Source: Eubacteriales Family XIII. Incertae Sedis bacterium
GTDB taxonomy: Bacteria > Bacillota > Clostridia > Peptostreptococcales > Anaerovoracaceae
Direction of reading: 5' to 3'
Length of the DNA: 6,828 nt
Assembly: GCA_031263335.1 (NCBI GenBank)
Contig: JAISGB010000279.1
Span: 1 to 6,828, forward strand
A program made the translations under genes and the position numbers. A model generated the notes under the pieces. It worked only from the letters and a program-made list of their open reading frames with translations. It was not told the DNA's origin and searched no databases. This document shows, in pieces, positions 1 through 6,828 of the stretch (positions are counted from its first letter, which is position 1; each line of letters opens with the position of its first letter).

Positions 1-309
<309 letters not shown>

Positions 310-330
310 ATCATTTCACCGCGGTCACGG

Positions 331-3300
331 TTATTCCTTATCGAGTTCATCCTCGTCAATCCCGATCGATTTGAGTCCGGCCTCGTCGTCCGGGCCGTCC
401 TCATCGAGGCCCAAGGCGAGTGAAAGGTCTCCGGCCTCGGCGTCGATCGCGTCGTCGTCAAGGATCGCGTCGCCGATATCGCCGATCTCCGAGTCTTCCG
501 TATCTTGCGCCGTTTCGCGCGCCGCGTCCTTATCCTTATCCTCGCCCATGTCGAGGTTGTAATAATCTTCGTCGTCCAATGTCAGTTTGTCGGAAGAGAT
601 GATGCGTTCCAAGCCCGACGCCGTACCGAGATCCACATATTCCTTTAATTCGATCTCCTCGTTCTCCTCGCTCAAGACCTTGACGTCGAGTCCGAGACTC
701 TGCATCTCCTTGATGAGGACCTTGAACGATTCCGGAATGCCCGGTTCGGGGATGTTCTCGCCCTTTACGATGGCTTCGTAGGTCTTGACACGACCCACGA
801 TGTCGTCGGATTTGACGGTAAGTATCTCCTGGAGGGTATAGGCCGCGCCGTAAGCTTCCAACGCCCATACCTCCATCTCGCCGAAACGTTGGCCGCCGAA
901 CTGCGCTTTTCCGCCGAGCGGTTGCTGTGTGACCAAGGAATACGGCCCCGTGCTTCTGGCGTGAATCTTGTCGTCCACCAAATGGTGGAGTTTCAACATA
1001 TACATGTAGCCCACCGTGACCGGATTGTCGAATTCCTCTCCCGTCCGACCGTCTCTGAGCCGCAGTTTCCCGCTCTTGGGATAGCCGCATTCATCCAAGA
1101 GTCCGATGATGTCCTTCTCGTTCGCCCCGTCGAATACGGGCGTACTGACATACCAACCCTTGTGTTGCGCGACCAAGCCCAGATGGACCTCGAGCACCTG
1201 CCCTACATTCATGCGGGAAGGGACGCCCAAGGGATTGAGCATCACCTGCAACGGCCTGCCGTCCTCCATGAAGGGCATGTCCTCCTCGGGGAGTATTCGC
1301 GAGATGACGCCCTTGTTGCCGTGTCTGCCCGCCATCTTGTCCCCGACGCTGATCTTCCGTTTCGTGGCCACATAGACCCGCACGAGCTTGTTGACGCCCG
1401 GGGACAATTCATCCCCGTTCTCGCGACTGAACGTCTTGATGTCCACAACGATCCCGGTCTCTCCGTGGGGGACCTTCAGGGACGTGTCGCGCACCTCGCG
1501 CGCCTTCTCTCCGAATATGGCGCGCAGGAGCCGTTCCTCCGCGGTCAGTTCCGTCTCGCCCTTGGGCGTGACCTTGCCCACAAGGATGTCGTAGGACGTG
1601 ACCTCGGCGCCGATGCGCACGATGCCCTCCTCATCCAGATCCCGTCTCGCGTCGTCTCCCACATTGGGAATATCCCTCGTGATCTCCTCCGGCCCCAACT
1701 TCGTGTCCCGCGCCTCGGCCTCGTATTCCTCGATGTGGAGGGAGGTCAGGATATCGTCCATGATGAGATGCTCATTCAGGATGATGGCGTCCTCGTAATT
1801 GTACCCTTCCCACGTCATAAAGCCGATGAGCAGATTCTTTCCGAGCGCCACCTCGCCGTTGTCGGTGGAGGGGCCGTCGGCGATGACCTCGTCCTTTTCG
1901 ACGCGTTCCCCTTTCACGACGATGGGTCGTTGGTTGACACAGGTACCTTGGTTGGAACGCTTGAATTTGAGCAGATTGTAGACATCCGTCTCATCGTCGC
2001 CGCCCGCCTTCGCCAAGGCTTCCCGCTTCTCCTCGATCTCCGGCGTCGCGTCGCGGATACTCTTGTCGAGCGCAGTGATGCGCTTTGCGAGGCTCTCGAT
2101 CTTTTTGACGGCGCCGGCGACGTCCGTCTCCGGCATTCGGGATGTCTCCATCTCCTTCTTCAGAATCTTGATGTCCTTTTTCGCCTGTTTCTCGACCTCG
2201 GCCGCGTCGGGCGTAAAGCCCGCGGTCTCCAACTTCCGTCGGATCTCCTTGACGCTTTTTTCACCGACGCCGTCGACGTCCCTCAGCTCATCCTCCGCGG
2301 TCACTGCCAATCGATACACCGTATCCATGCCCGCCGCTTCGAGCAGATTCGCCAAGCGGGAAGCGTCTATCAATACGCTCGTCTTTTCCTTTTTCGCGGC
2401 GGCAAATCTCGCGACGGTTTCCTCCGCTTCCGCGAGCAACTGTTCCGTTTCCTTCTTTGAACGGCTCGTGTCGTTCAGTCGATCCTCGAGATCCTTCCGC
2501 TCTTTCTCCTTCTCGCGCCGTTCCGTCTCCCATTTGGCGTTTCGCGCGAGCAACTTGTCCAATTCGGCTTTCCGTTTGTCCGCATCGGACTTGTCGCCGG
2601 CTCTTTCCTTGCGGATCTTGATCGTATCCGCGTCGACATATTCGACCACGCCGGCGTTCTTCGCGAGCACCACCACGCCGCTGTCCCGCGCGGCGGTGAA
2701 TTCCATGCCTGTCCCGACGATGGGCGCGTCCGTGACGAGCAGGGGTACGGCCTGCCTCTGCATGTTGGACCCCATGAGCGCCCGGTTCGCGTCGTCGTTT
2801 TCGAGGAAGGGGATCATGGCCGTCGCCACGGACACGACCTGCTTCGGGGAGACGTCCATATAGTCTATCTCCTCACGCGGGACGAGATCGATATCGCCGC
2901 CCGCGCCTCTCGACGTAACCCGTTTGTTCACGAACCGTCCCTTGCTGTCCAAGGGTTCGTTGGCCTGCGCGATGATCAACATCTCCTCGTCGTCGGCCGT
3001 GAGATAATCGATCTGCTCGGTTACCACGCTCGTAGCCTTGTCCACCCTTCTGTAGGGCGTCTCGATGAATCCGTACTCGTTGATCCGTCCATAGGTCGTA
3101 AGGGATCCGATGAGTCCGATGTTGGGACCCTCCGGCGTCTCGATGGGACACATCCGTCCATAATGGGAATGATGAACGTCCCTGACCTCAAAACCCGCGC
3201 GCTCCCGGGAAAGTCCGCCGGGACCCAATGCGGAAAGTCGTCGTTTATGCGTAAGCTCCGCGAGCGGATTGTTCTGATCCATGAACTGCGAGAGCTGCGA

Positions 3301-4773
3301 ACTGCCGAAGAATTCCTTGATGGCAGCCGTTACCGGGCGGATATTCATGAGAACCTGCGGCGTGGTCACCTCCACGTCTTGGATCGTCATCCGCTCCCGG
3401 ACGACGCGCTCCATACGCGCCAAGCCGATGCGGAACTGGTTCTGCAACAGCTCGCCCACGGTCTTGACGCGCCGATTTCCCAGATGATCGATGTCGTCCG
3501 TGTTGCCGACGCCGTGAGGCAGGTTCAGGATATAGCTTATCGACGCGATGATGTCGGCGGGCGTAATGTGCTTGGGGGAAAGCTCGCCTTTGCGGGCGAC
3601 GAACGCTTCCTTCAAATACGCCTCGCCCTCGCCGTTTTCGAGGATGTCCTTCAAGGCCGTATAGGACACCTTCTCGGACAGCCCCAACTCCTTGACGTCA
3701 AAATCCACATAGGCGGACGCGTCCACAAATTGATTGCCTATCACCTTGCAAACGGTATCGGGTTCAAGTCCGTTCGCGCTTTTTACATATACAAAAAGAA
3801 CCCCCGCGTTTTCGATACGAACGGCGTCGTCCCGATCGACGACGGCGTCCTTTTCGACGATGATCTCCCCCGTGGACGGATCGATCACGTCCTCGGCGAC
3901 GGTGAGTCCGGGCAATCTGTTCGAAAGCCCCAATTTTTTGTTGTACTTGTACCGCCCCACCTTGGCCAGATCATATCGTCTGTCCTCGAAGAAAAGCGAT
4001 TCGAGCAGGGCGCGCGCGTTATCCACCGTGGGCGGCTCGCCGGGCCTGAGCTTCTTGTATATCTCCTTGACGCCCTCGTCGGCGTTCCCCGCGGGATCCT
4101 TCTCGAGCGTCTTAATGAGCCGTTCGTCGGAACCGAACATGTCGAGGATCTCCTCGTCGCTTCCGAGGCCGAGAGTGCGCAGGAGCGTCGTTACGGGCAG
4201 TTTTCGCGTACGATCCACGCGCACGTTGATGATCTCGTTGGAATCCGTCTCATACTCCAACCACGCGCCCCTGTTCGGGATGATCTGCGCGGTAAAAAGT
4301 CGATTGCCGTTCTTGTCAAACGTGACGTCGAAATACGGACCCGGCGAACGGACAAGTTGGGTGACCACGACCCGTTCGGCGCCGTTATAGATGAACGTAC
4401 CCTTGTCCGTCATGAGGGGGAAGTCCCCCATGAACACCTCTTGCTGCTTCAGTTCGCCCGTTTCCTTATTGATCAGCCGCACGATGACCTTCAGGGGGGC
4501 GGCGTAGGTCGCGTCCCGCTCCTTGCATTCCACCTGATTGTACTTCGGCGGATCGTCCGGCGTGTTCAACTTATGGTCAAGGAATTCCAAGATCAAGTTG
4601 CCCGCGTAATCTTTGATGGGTGAAATATCCGAAAAGACCTCTTTTAAGCCTTCATTTACGAACCAGTCATACGATTCTGTTTGGATTTGGATCAGATTTG
4701 GTATCTCTGCTACTTCGTGTATTTTTGAGTAGCTCATGCGTGTTTTTTTGCCGATTCTCACGGGTTGGGGCAT
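331..4773 (-). CDS. rpoB: DNA-directed RNA polymerase subunit beta (RpoB), 1480 aa, with a large internal alphaCTD-like/coiled-coil insertion
   Basis: Beta subunit of core RNA polymerase, forming with beta' the active-site cleft for DNA-templated RNA synthesis. Seen in the sequence: the N-terminal [18 protein letters not shown] (8-25); the rifampicin-pocket region around 492-515 with wild-type D499, H509 and S514 (E. coli D516, H526, S531); GYNYEDAI with E994/D995; [13 protein letters not shown] with the conserved lysines K1146 and K1154; and the C-terminal [21 protein letters not shown] block from 1274. An 83-residue tail from 1398 is strongly acidic (34 D/E). The protein is about 290 aa longer than B. 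subtilis RpoB, mainly through an insertion at about 723-928, annotated separately. ATG at 4773 was chosen because AAGGAG ends 8 nt before it; a GTG at 4782 and an ATG at 4779 are in frame but overlap or crowd that site. The gene has its own promoter upstream and is followed closely by rpoC. All catalytic landmarks are intact, so it should be functional. Confidence 0.99.
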   Translation of the reverse strand: MPQPVRIGKKTRMSYSKIHEVAEIPNLIQIQTESYDWFVNEGLKEVFSDISPIKDYAGNLILEFLDHKLNTPDDPPKYNQVECKERDATYAAPLKVIVRLINKETGELKQQEVFMGDFPLMTDKGTFIYNGAERVVVTQLVRSPGPYFDVTFDKNGNRLFTAQIIPNRGAWLEYETDSNEIINVRVDRTRKLPVTTLLRTLGLGSDEEILDMFGSDERLIKTLEKDPAGNADEGVKEIYKKLRPGEPPTVDNARALLESLFFEDRRYDLAKVGRYKYNKKLGLSNRLPGLTVAEDVIDPSTGEIIVEKDAVVDRDDAVRIENAGVLFVYVKSANGLEPDTVCKVIGNQFVDASAYVDFDVKELGLSEKVSYTALKDILENGEGEAYLKEAFVARKGELSPKHITPADIIASISYILNLPHGVGNTDDIDHLGNRRVKTVGELLQNQFRIGLARMERVVRERMTIQDVEVTTPQVLMNIRPVTAAIKEFFGSSQLSQFMDQNNPLAELTHKRRLSALGPGGLSRERAGFEVRDVHHSHYGRMCPIETPEGPNIGLIGSLTTYGRINEYGFIETPYRRVDKATSVVTEQIDYLTADDEEMLIIAQANEPLDSKGRFVNKRVTSRGAGGDIDLVPREEIDYMDVSPKQVVSVATAMIPFLENDDANRALMGSNMQRQAVPLLVTDAPIVGTGMEFTAARDSGVVVLAKNAGVVEYVDADTIKIRKERAGDKSDADKRKAELDKLLARNAKWETERREKEKERKDLEDRLNDTSRSKKETEQLLAEAEETVARFAAAKKEKTSVLIDASRLANLLEAAGMDTVYRLAVTAEDELRDVDGVGEKSVKEIRRKLETAGFTPDAAEVEKQAKKDIKILKKEMETSRMPETDVAGAVKKIESLAKRITALDKSIRDATPEIEEKREALAKAGGDDETDVYNLLKFKRSNQGTCVNQRPIVVKGERVEKDEVIADGPSTDNGEVALGKNLLIGFMTWEGYNYEDAIILNEHLIMDDILTSLHIEEYEAEARDTKLGPEEITRDIPNVGDDARRDLDEEGIVRIGAEVTSYDILVGKVTPKGETELTAEERLLRAIFGEKAREVRDTSLKVPHGETGIVVDIKTFSRENGDELSPGVNKLVRVYVATKRKISVGDKMAGRHGNKGVISRILPEEDMPFMEDGRPLQVMLNPLGVPSRMNVGQVLEVHLGLVAQHKGWYVSTPVFDGANEKDIIGLLDECGYPKSGKLRLRDGRTGEEFDNPVTVGYMYMLKLHHLVDDKIHARSTGPYSLVTQQPLGGKAQFGGQRFGEMEVWALEAYGAAYTLQEILTVKSDDIVGRVKTYEAIVKGENIPEPGIPESFKVLIKEMQSLGLDVKVLSEENEEIELKEYVDLGTASGLERIISSDKLTLDDEDYYNLDMGEDKDKDAARETAQDTEDSEIGDIGDAILDDDAIDAEAGDLSLALGLDEDGPDDEAGLKSIGIDEDELDKE
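1990..2607 (-). other. In-frame insertion in RpoB (about residues 723-928): coiled-coil arm, HhH domain, coiled-coil arm
   Basis: The conserved beta strand ending DADTIKIRK (714-722) normally reaches the conserved [12 protein letters not shown] (from 932) through a linker of about 10-20 residues in B. subtilis and E. coli. Here about 205 residues intervene. Residues 727-798 are rich in K, E, R and A with heptad-like leucines, and are interrupted at 767-772 (NDTSRS). Residues 801-855 form a compact HhH domain. Residues 856-925 are again charged and helical, interrupted at 877-883 (TSRMPET). The two breaks divide each arm into a tip-side helix (about 26 and 23 residues) and a base-side helix (about 37 and 42 residues), which fits an antiparallel, jointed coiled-coil stalk. 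The flanking beta sequence continues undisturbed on both sides and the frame is open. That the block is a lineage-specific insertion is plain from the sequence; the stalk geometry is inference. Confidence 0.85.
2209..2373 (-). other. AlphaCTD-like helix-hairpin-helix domain inside RpoB (residues 801-855)
   Basis: Residues 806-853 align without gaps to E. coli RpoA 265-312 as I recall that sequence, at a constant offset of 541, with 15 of 48 identities. R806, N809, G837, K839, S840 and E843 match alpha R265, N268, G296, K298, S299 and E302, which are known to contact UP-element minor-groove DNA or lie in that surface. Core positions L811, A813, L822, L830, I844, L848 and G852 also match. The GVGEKS turn (835-840) is the second HhH hairpin. 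Other HhH families, such as the NusA acidic repeats, RuvA, UvrC or the ligase HhH, share the fold but would not be expected to keep the Arg-x-x-Asn on helix 1 together with the Lys-Ser at this spacing. DNA binding is inferred, not shown. Confidence 0.75.
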
Positions 4774-4781
4774 ATTCATCA

Positions 4782-4787
4782 CTCCTT
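4782..4787 (-). promoter_or_regulatory. Ribosome binding site of rpoB
   Basis: AAGGAG on the minus strand, ending 8 nt before the ATG at 4773. Its spacing selects that ATG over the in-frame ATG at 4779, which is only 2 nt away, and over the GTG at 4782, which overlaps it. Confidence 0.85.
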
Positions 4788-4824
4788 GTCAAGACACAAA
4801 AATACCTTATTACGGCAGTCTATT

Positions 4825-4853
4825 ACTATACCATACAAAAAAAGGCGCGTCAA
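4825..4853 (-). promoter_or_regulatory. Sigma-A (sigma-70 type) promoter of rpoB-rpoC
   Basis: Minus-strand TTGACG (4853-4848), a 17-bp spacer and TATAGT (4830-4825), each hexamer 5/6 to consensus, with a TGG directly before the -10 (extended -10). Transcription should start near 4818-4820, giving a leader of about 46 nt. The leader shows no clear attenuator or riboswitch. The promoter lies in an AT-rich patch within otherwise GC-richer DNA. It makes rpoB independent of the upstream permease gene. Confidence 0.85.
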
Positions 4854-4854
4854 G

Positions 4855-4869
4855 AAATTATTTTAAAAT
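4855..4869 (-). promoter_or_regulatory. UP-element-like A/T tract upstream of the rpoB promoter
   Basis: Fifteen consecutive A/T bases (ATTTTAAAATAATTT on the minus strand) end one base before the -35 hexamer, the usual place of the proximal UP subsite bound by alphaCTD. A/T tracts are common in intergenic DNA, so function is inferred from composition and position only. Confidence 0.5.
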
Positions 4870-5022
4870 GTCATGAAAACGTGTTGCGGGAATCCGAGGT
4901 TGCGGGAGCAAAATGCGGAATCTCATGTTTTCGGGGTACTTTTCGCATCTTGCGACAGAGGAAGGATATGCGATGATTGGAAGAAAAGAAGAAAAGCGCC
5001 TGTTGCTCAACGCCGCGATCCG

Positions 5023-6828
5023 TCAGCCTCGGGCTTCTTTCACCATCTCCTTCCACTGCTCCTCCGACTCCGTTGTCTCCGCGACCATGTCCTCGTAATA
5101 GCCTTTGTCCTTCAACCACTTGATCGATCGCGCGTAGTCGTCCGTGATGGCATAGATCAGGGTGTTTTCGTTGTAACGTTCGTTTTCTTCATTCGCGCGC
5201 GGCGGGAACCGGCGTCGCTCGTTCTTGGGTACGCGATATTCGATATTGAACGTCAACCGCACGCGGTTGTTCGCGGTCAGCGCTTCATATCCCAATTCCG
5301 CGAAATCCGCATCCAAGCATTTCGCGAAATCCGCGGCCGCCTCATAGCCGGAGATGCCCGACGCGATGGGGTCATACCCGTTCGGCAAGAAGGCCGGCCG
5401 AATGCTCATCAGGTTTTCGTATCCAACGATGCCGGCGACCGACAGGCTTCGCTTGTACAGGTCCGATTCGACGAATCGCTCAACCTCGCTGCTGCCCGCC
5501 GAAAAGAACAAGTCCCGCAACGTGTATTCGCGTTGCATTCCGGATCTGTTCCGCAGATCGTACGAGAAGCCCACGTGACTCGTCGAAGGCAAAAGGGAAG
5601 CGTACGGATCGAACGCCGGACTCGACGCGTCATAGACGCTGTCGTCGGGCAAATTCGTATCCCTGTATTCCTCGGGTATGTTCACGATGTCTTGGTGCAA
5701 CGCAACGATCGTCTCCTTGCCGGCCTGATCCGAGACGCCGATCGCCAAGGCGTTGTTCCACATATACGGAAAGAGGTTCGCGTTCCCGATCGTGACGGTG
5801 GCGGCTTCGATCTGCGCCGGATCGGGCGTCCGTTTTTCAAAGCCCGTGATGTCCGTCGTCGTAAACGCGAGAAAGAGGACGCCGACGACGGCATAGCAAC
5901 CGAAGACCTTCAGGGTGTGCAGGTCGAACACCTTGGGCGTCTTTCGCAGAACCATCATGGCGATGATCAGCGTGATGATCGAGCCGACCAAGGCGCCGAC
6001 ATAGAGGTTGACGATAGCCGGGTCGCTCGTCGCCTCATACGTCATGCCGTAGAAAAGGAAGCCGCCGGCCGACATCCCGACAAAGGTGACGAGAAAAGCG
6101 ACGACGTACGTCGCGCTGCGAAAGGTCATGGATTCGCCCGCCCGCTCCGTCTTCGCCGCGCGATACAGGAAGAACGCGCCCGCGCTCACGGCCAACGCCG
6201 CCAAGATATAGATGACGATATTCAGGACTTCGATCGGCGACGCAAGACTCAGCCCGCCGGAGTTCATCGCATGGGAGAACGGGTGCAACAGGGCGGCGGT
6301 ATCCGGGGATCCCAACGCCGAAAAACCGTACAGAAATTCCTCCTCATAGGCCGAAAAAAGCAGACAGACGGCCGGGGCGATGACATTCAGCAGGACGGCG
6401 ATGAGAAGATGCAGGGTCGAATTGCCCGTGACGACGCCCGCGAGCGTCGCGATCGAGAAGATGAACAGGATGATCACGGCGGAGGATATGAACCAGAGGA
6501 GCAGATCGCCGAAATTGGGATCCGCGGCTTGGTCGGAGGAAAAAAAATCATTCATATCGACGAGGCTTACGCCGAAATGCGCGAAGCTCGGTCGCAGGAA
6601 CGGCAAGAGGCAGAGCGCGTTCAGAACGATGGGAGAGAGCGCAAGGATGAGTCCGGAGACCCAATTGCTGAAGAACAGCGTCCCCTTAGTCACGGGCAGC
6701 GCGTGAACGACGGTCGTCCCCCCGGGCGAATGCGAATAGCGAAACACCATCATCGCCGCGATGACGGGTAGGGCAAGGATCACGATGATGTTGATGGGAT
6801 GGAAGTTGATCAGCAACGTCTTCAGATA
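5023..6828 (-). CDS. ABC-2 type transporter permease with large C-terminal extracytoplasmic domain, N-terminus beyond window edge
   Basis: Membrane subunit of an ABC transporter; the ATPase partner is not in the window and the substrate is unknown. 601 residues are visible and the frame is open to the right edge. A TTG at 6816 could be taken for a start, but YLKT precedes it in frame, and relatives carry a further N-terminal membrane helix, so the gene is treated as partial. Eight hydrophobic segments lie at visible residues about 12-29, 57-77, 109-134, 139-160, 201-222, 239-261, 271-294 and 306-324. The loop VVHALPVTKGTLFFSNWVSG (40-59) matches the HSLPxxR/K...N/S-x-x-x-G signature of Gram-positive ABC-2 permeases. 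K226/R229 and R295/K296/K299 mark further cytoplasmic loops. This topology places the last 276 residues outside the membrane. That domain, with a Tyr/Asp-rich end including YAITDDYARSIKWLKDKGY, resembles DUF6449-type permeases from memory. The gene ends 249 bp before rpoB and is probably a separate transcription unit. Confidence 0.85.
   Translation of the reverse strand, partial: YLKTLLINFHPINIIVILALPVIAAMMVFRYSHSPGGTTVVHALPVTKGTLFFSNWVSGLILALSPIVLNALCLLPFLRPSFAHFGVSLVDMNDFFSSDQAADPNFGDLLLWFISSAVIILFIFSIATLAGVVTGNSTLHLLIAVLLNVIAPAVCLLFSAYEEEFLYGFSALGSPDTAALLHPFSHAMNSGGLSLASPIEVLNIVIYILAALAVSAGAFFLYRAAKTERAGESMTFRSATYVVAFLVTFVGMSAGGFLFYGMTYEATSDPAIVNLYVGALVGSIITLIIAMMVLRKTPKVFDLHTLKVFGCYAVVGVLFLAFTTTDITGFEKRTPDPAQIEAATVTIGNANLFPYMWNNALAIGVSDQAGKETIVALHQDIVNIPEEYRDTNLPDDSVYDASSPAFDPYASLLPSTSHVGFSYDLRNRSGMQREYTLRDLFFSAGSSEVERFVESDLYKRSLSVAGIVGYENLMSIRPAFLPNGYDPIASGISGYEAAADFAKCLDADFAELGYEALTANNRVRLTFNIEYRVPKNERRRFPPRANEENERYNENTLIYAITDDYARSIKWLKDKGYYEDMVAETTESEEQWKEMVKEARG

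Noticed and set aside
889..2460. Plus-strand open frame of 523 codons opposite rpoB
   Set aside because: It lies wholly antisense to conserved rpoB sequence, its translation matches no family I recognise, and it has the Arg/Asp/His-rich look of a reverse-frame shadow of a GC-rich gene.
1990..2607. The insertion as an intein, mobile element or assembly artefact
   Set aside because: It lacks a Cys/Ser start, a His-Asn end and homing endonuclease motifs, has no flanking repeats or transposase, keeps the frame, sits at a known variable linker and has composition like the rest of the gene.
3232..3300. Rifampicin-resistance substitutions
   Set aside because: D499, H509 and S514, equivalent to E. 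coli D516, H526 and S531, are all wild type.
3163..4623. Plus-strand open frame of 486 codons opposite rpoB
   Set aside because: Antisense shadow of the beta lobe region, with no recognisable domain and no promoter.
4780..4782. GTG as the rpoB start (three residues longer)
   Set aside because: It overlaps the AAGGAG sequence itself, while ATG at 4773 has ideal 8-nt spacing.
4943..4955. Perfect short inverted repeat TCGCA-AGA-TGCGA
   Set aside because: A 5-bp stem with a 3-nt loop and no U-tract on either strand; it could be chance, and it is too far upstream to be a clear operator.
4620..4976. Plus-strand frame of 118 codons across the rpoB start and promoter
   Set aside because: It overlaps the rpoB 5' end and the rpoB promoter and has no ribosome binding site or recognisable product.
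4996..5013. Possible terminator of the permease gene
   Set aside because: On the minus strand a pyrimidine-rich TTTTCTTCTTTTCTT follows, but the stem before it is weak (GTT/AAC and a bulged GC pair), so a rho-independent terminator cannot be claimed.
4873..6771. Plus-strand open frame of 632 codons opposite the permease
   Set aside because: The minus-strand permease has clear membrane helices and the ABC-2 loop signature. This frame is its Arg/Gln/Asp-rich mirror.

Overview
The window carries a bacterial core RNA polymerase locus, read entirely from the minus strand. Moving in the direction of transcription (right to left), it holds the 3' part of an ABC-2 type transporter permease (5023-6828, truncated by the window edge), a 249-bp intergenic region with a strong housekeeping-type promoter, a complete rpoB (331-4773), a 38-bp spacer, and the first 97 codons of rpoC (1-292, truncated by the left edge). 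The beta and beta' sequences have the Bacillota (Firmicutes) character: Bacillus/Clostridium-like wording throughout beta, no enterobacterial SI2 insertion in the flap region, and an acidic C-terminal tail. The permease also belongs to a family typical of Gram-positive bacteria. The mid-range GC of the genes suggests a Clostridia-like organism; species or genus cannot be named from the sequence.

RpoB is the centre of interest. It is 1480 aa, whereas Bacillus subtilis beta is about 1190 aa. Most of the excess is one in-frame block of about 205 residues (723-928, nt 1990-2607), placed where relatives have only a short variable linker just before the conserved KFxRSNQGTC segment. The block consists of a charged helical arm, a compact helix-hairpin-helix domain, and a second charged helical arm. 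The central domain aligns without gaps over 48 residues to the C-terminal domain of the RNA polymerase alpha subunit (alphaCTD). It keeps the equivalents of the alphaCTD residues that contact UP-element DNA (E. coli R265, N268, G296, K298, S299, E302). The polymerase therefore seems to carry an extra alphaCTD-like module on a jointed coiled-coil stalk growing out of beta. This is the best candidate for an undescribed system here.

The region between permease and rpoB (4774-5022) contains a near-consensus sigma-A-type promoter (17-bp spacer, TG-extended -10), an A/T-only tract directly upstream of the -35 that resembles an UP element, a leader of about 46 nt, and a good Shine-Dalgarno. rpoB and rpoC are so close that they should be cotranscribed; rpoC starts with TTG. 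The usual upstream partner rplL is not present directly before rpoB. No RNA genes, mobile elements, CRISPR arrays or long repeats were seen.
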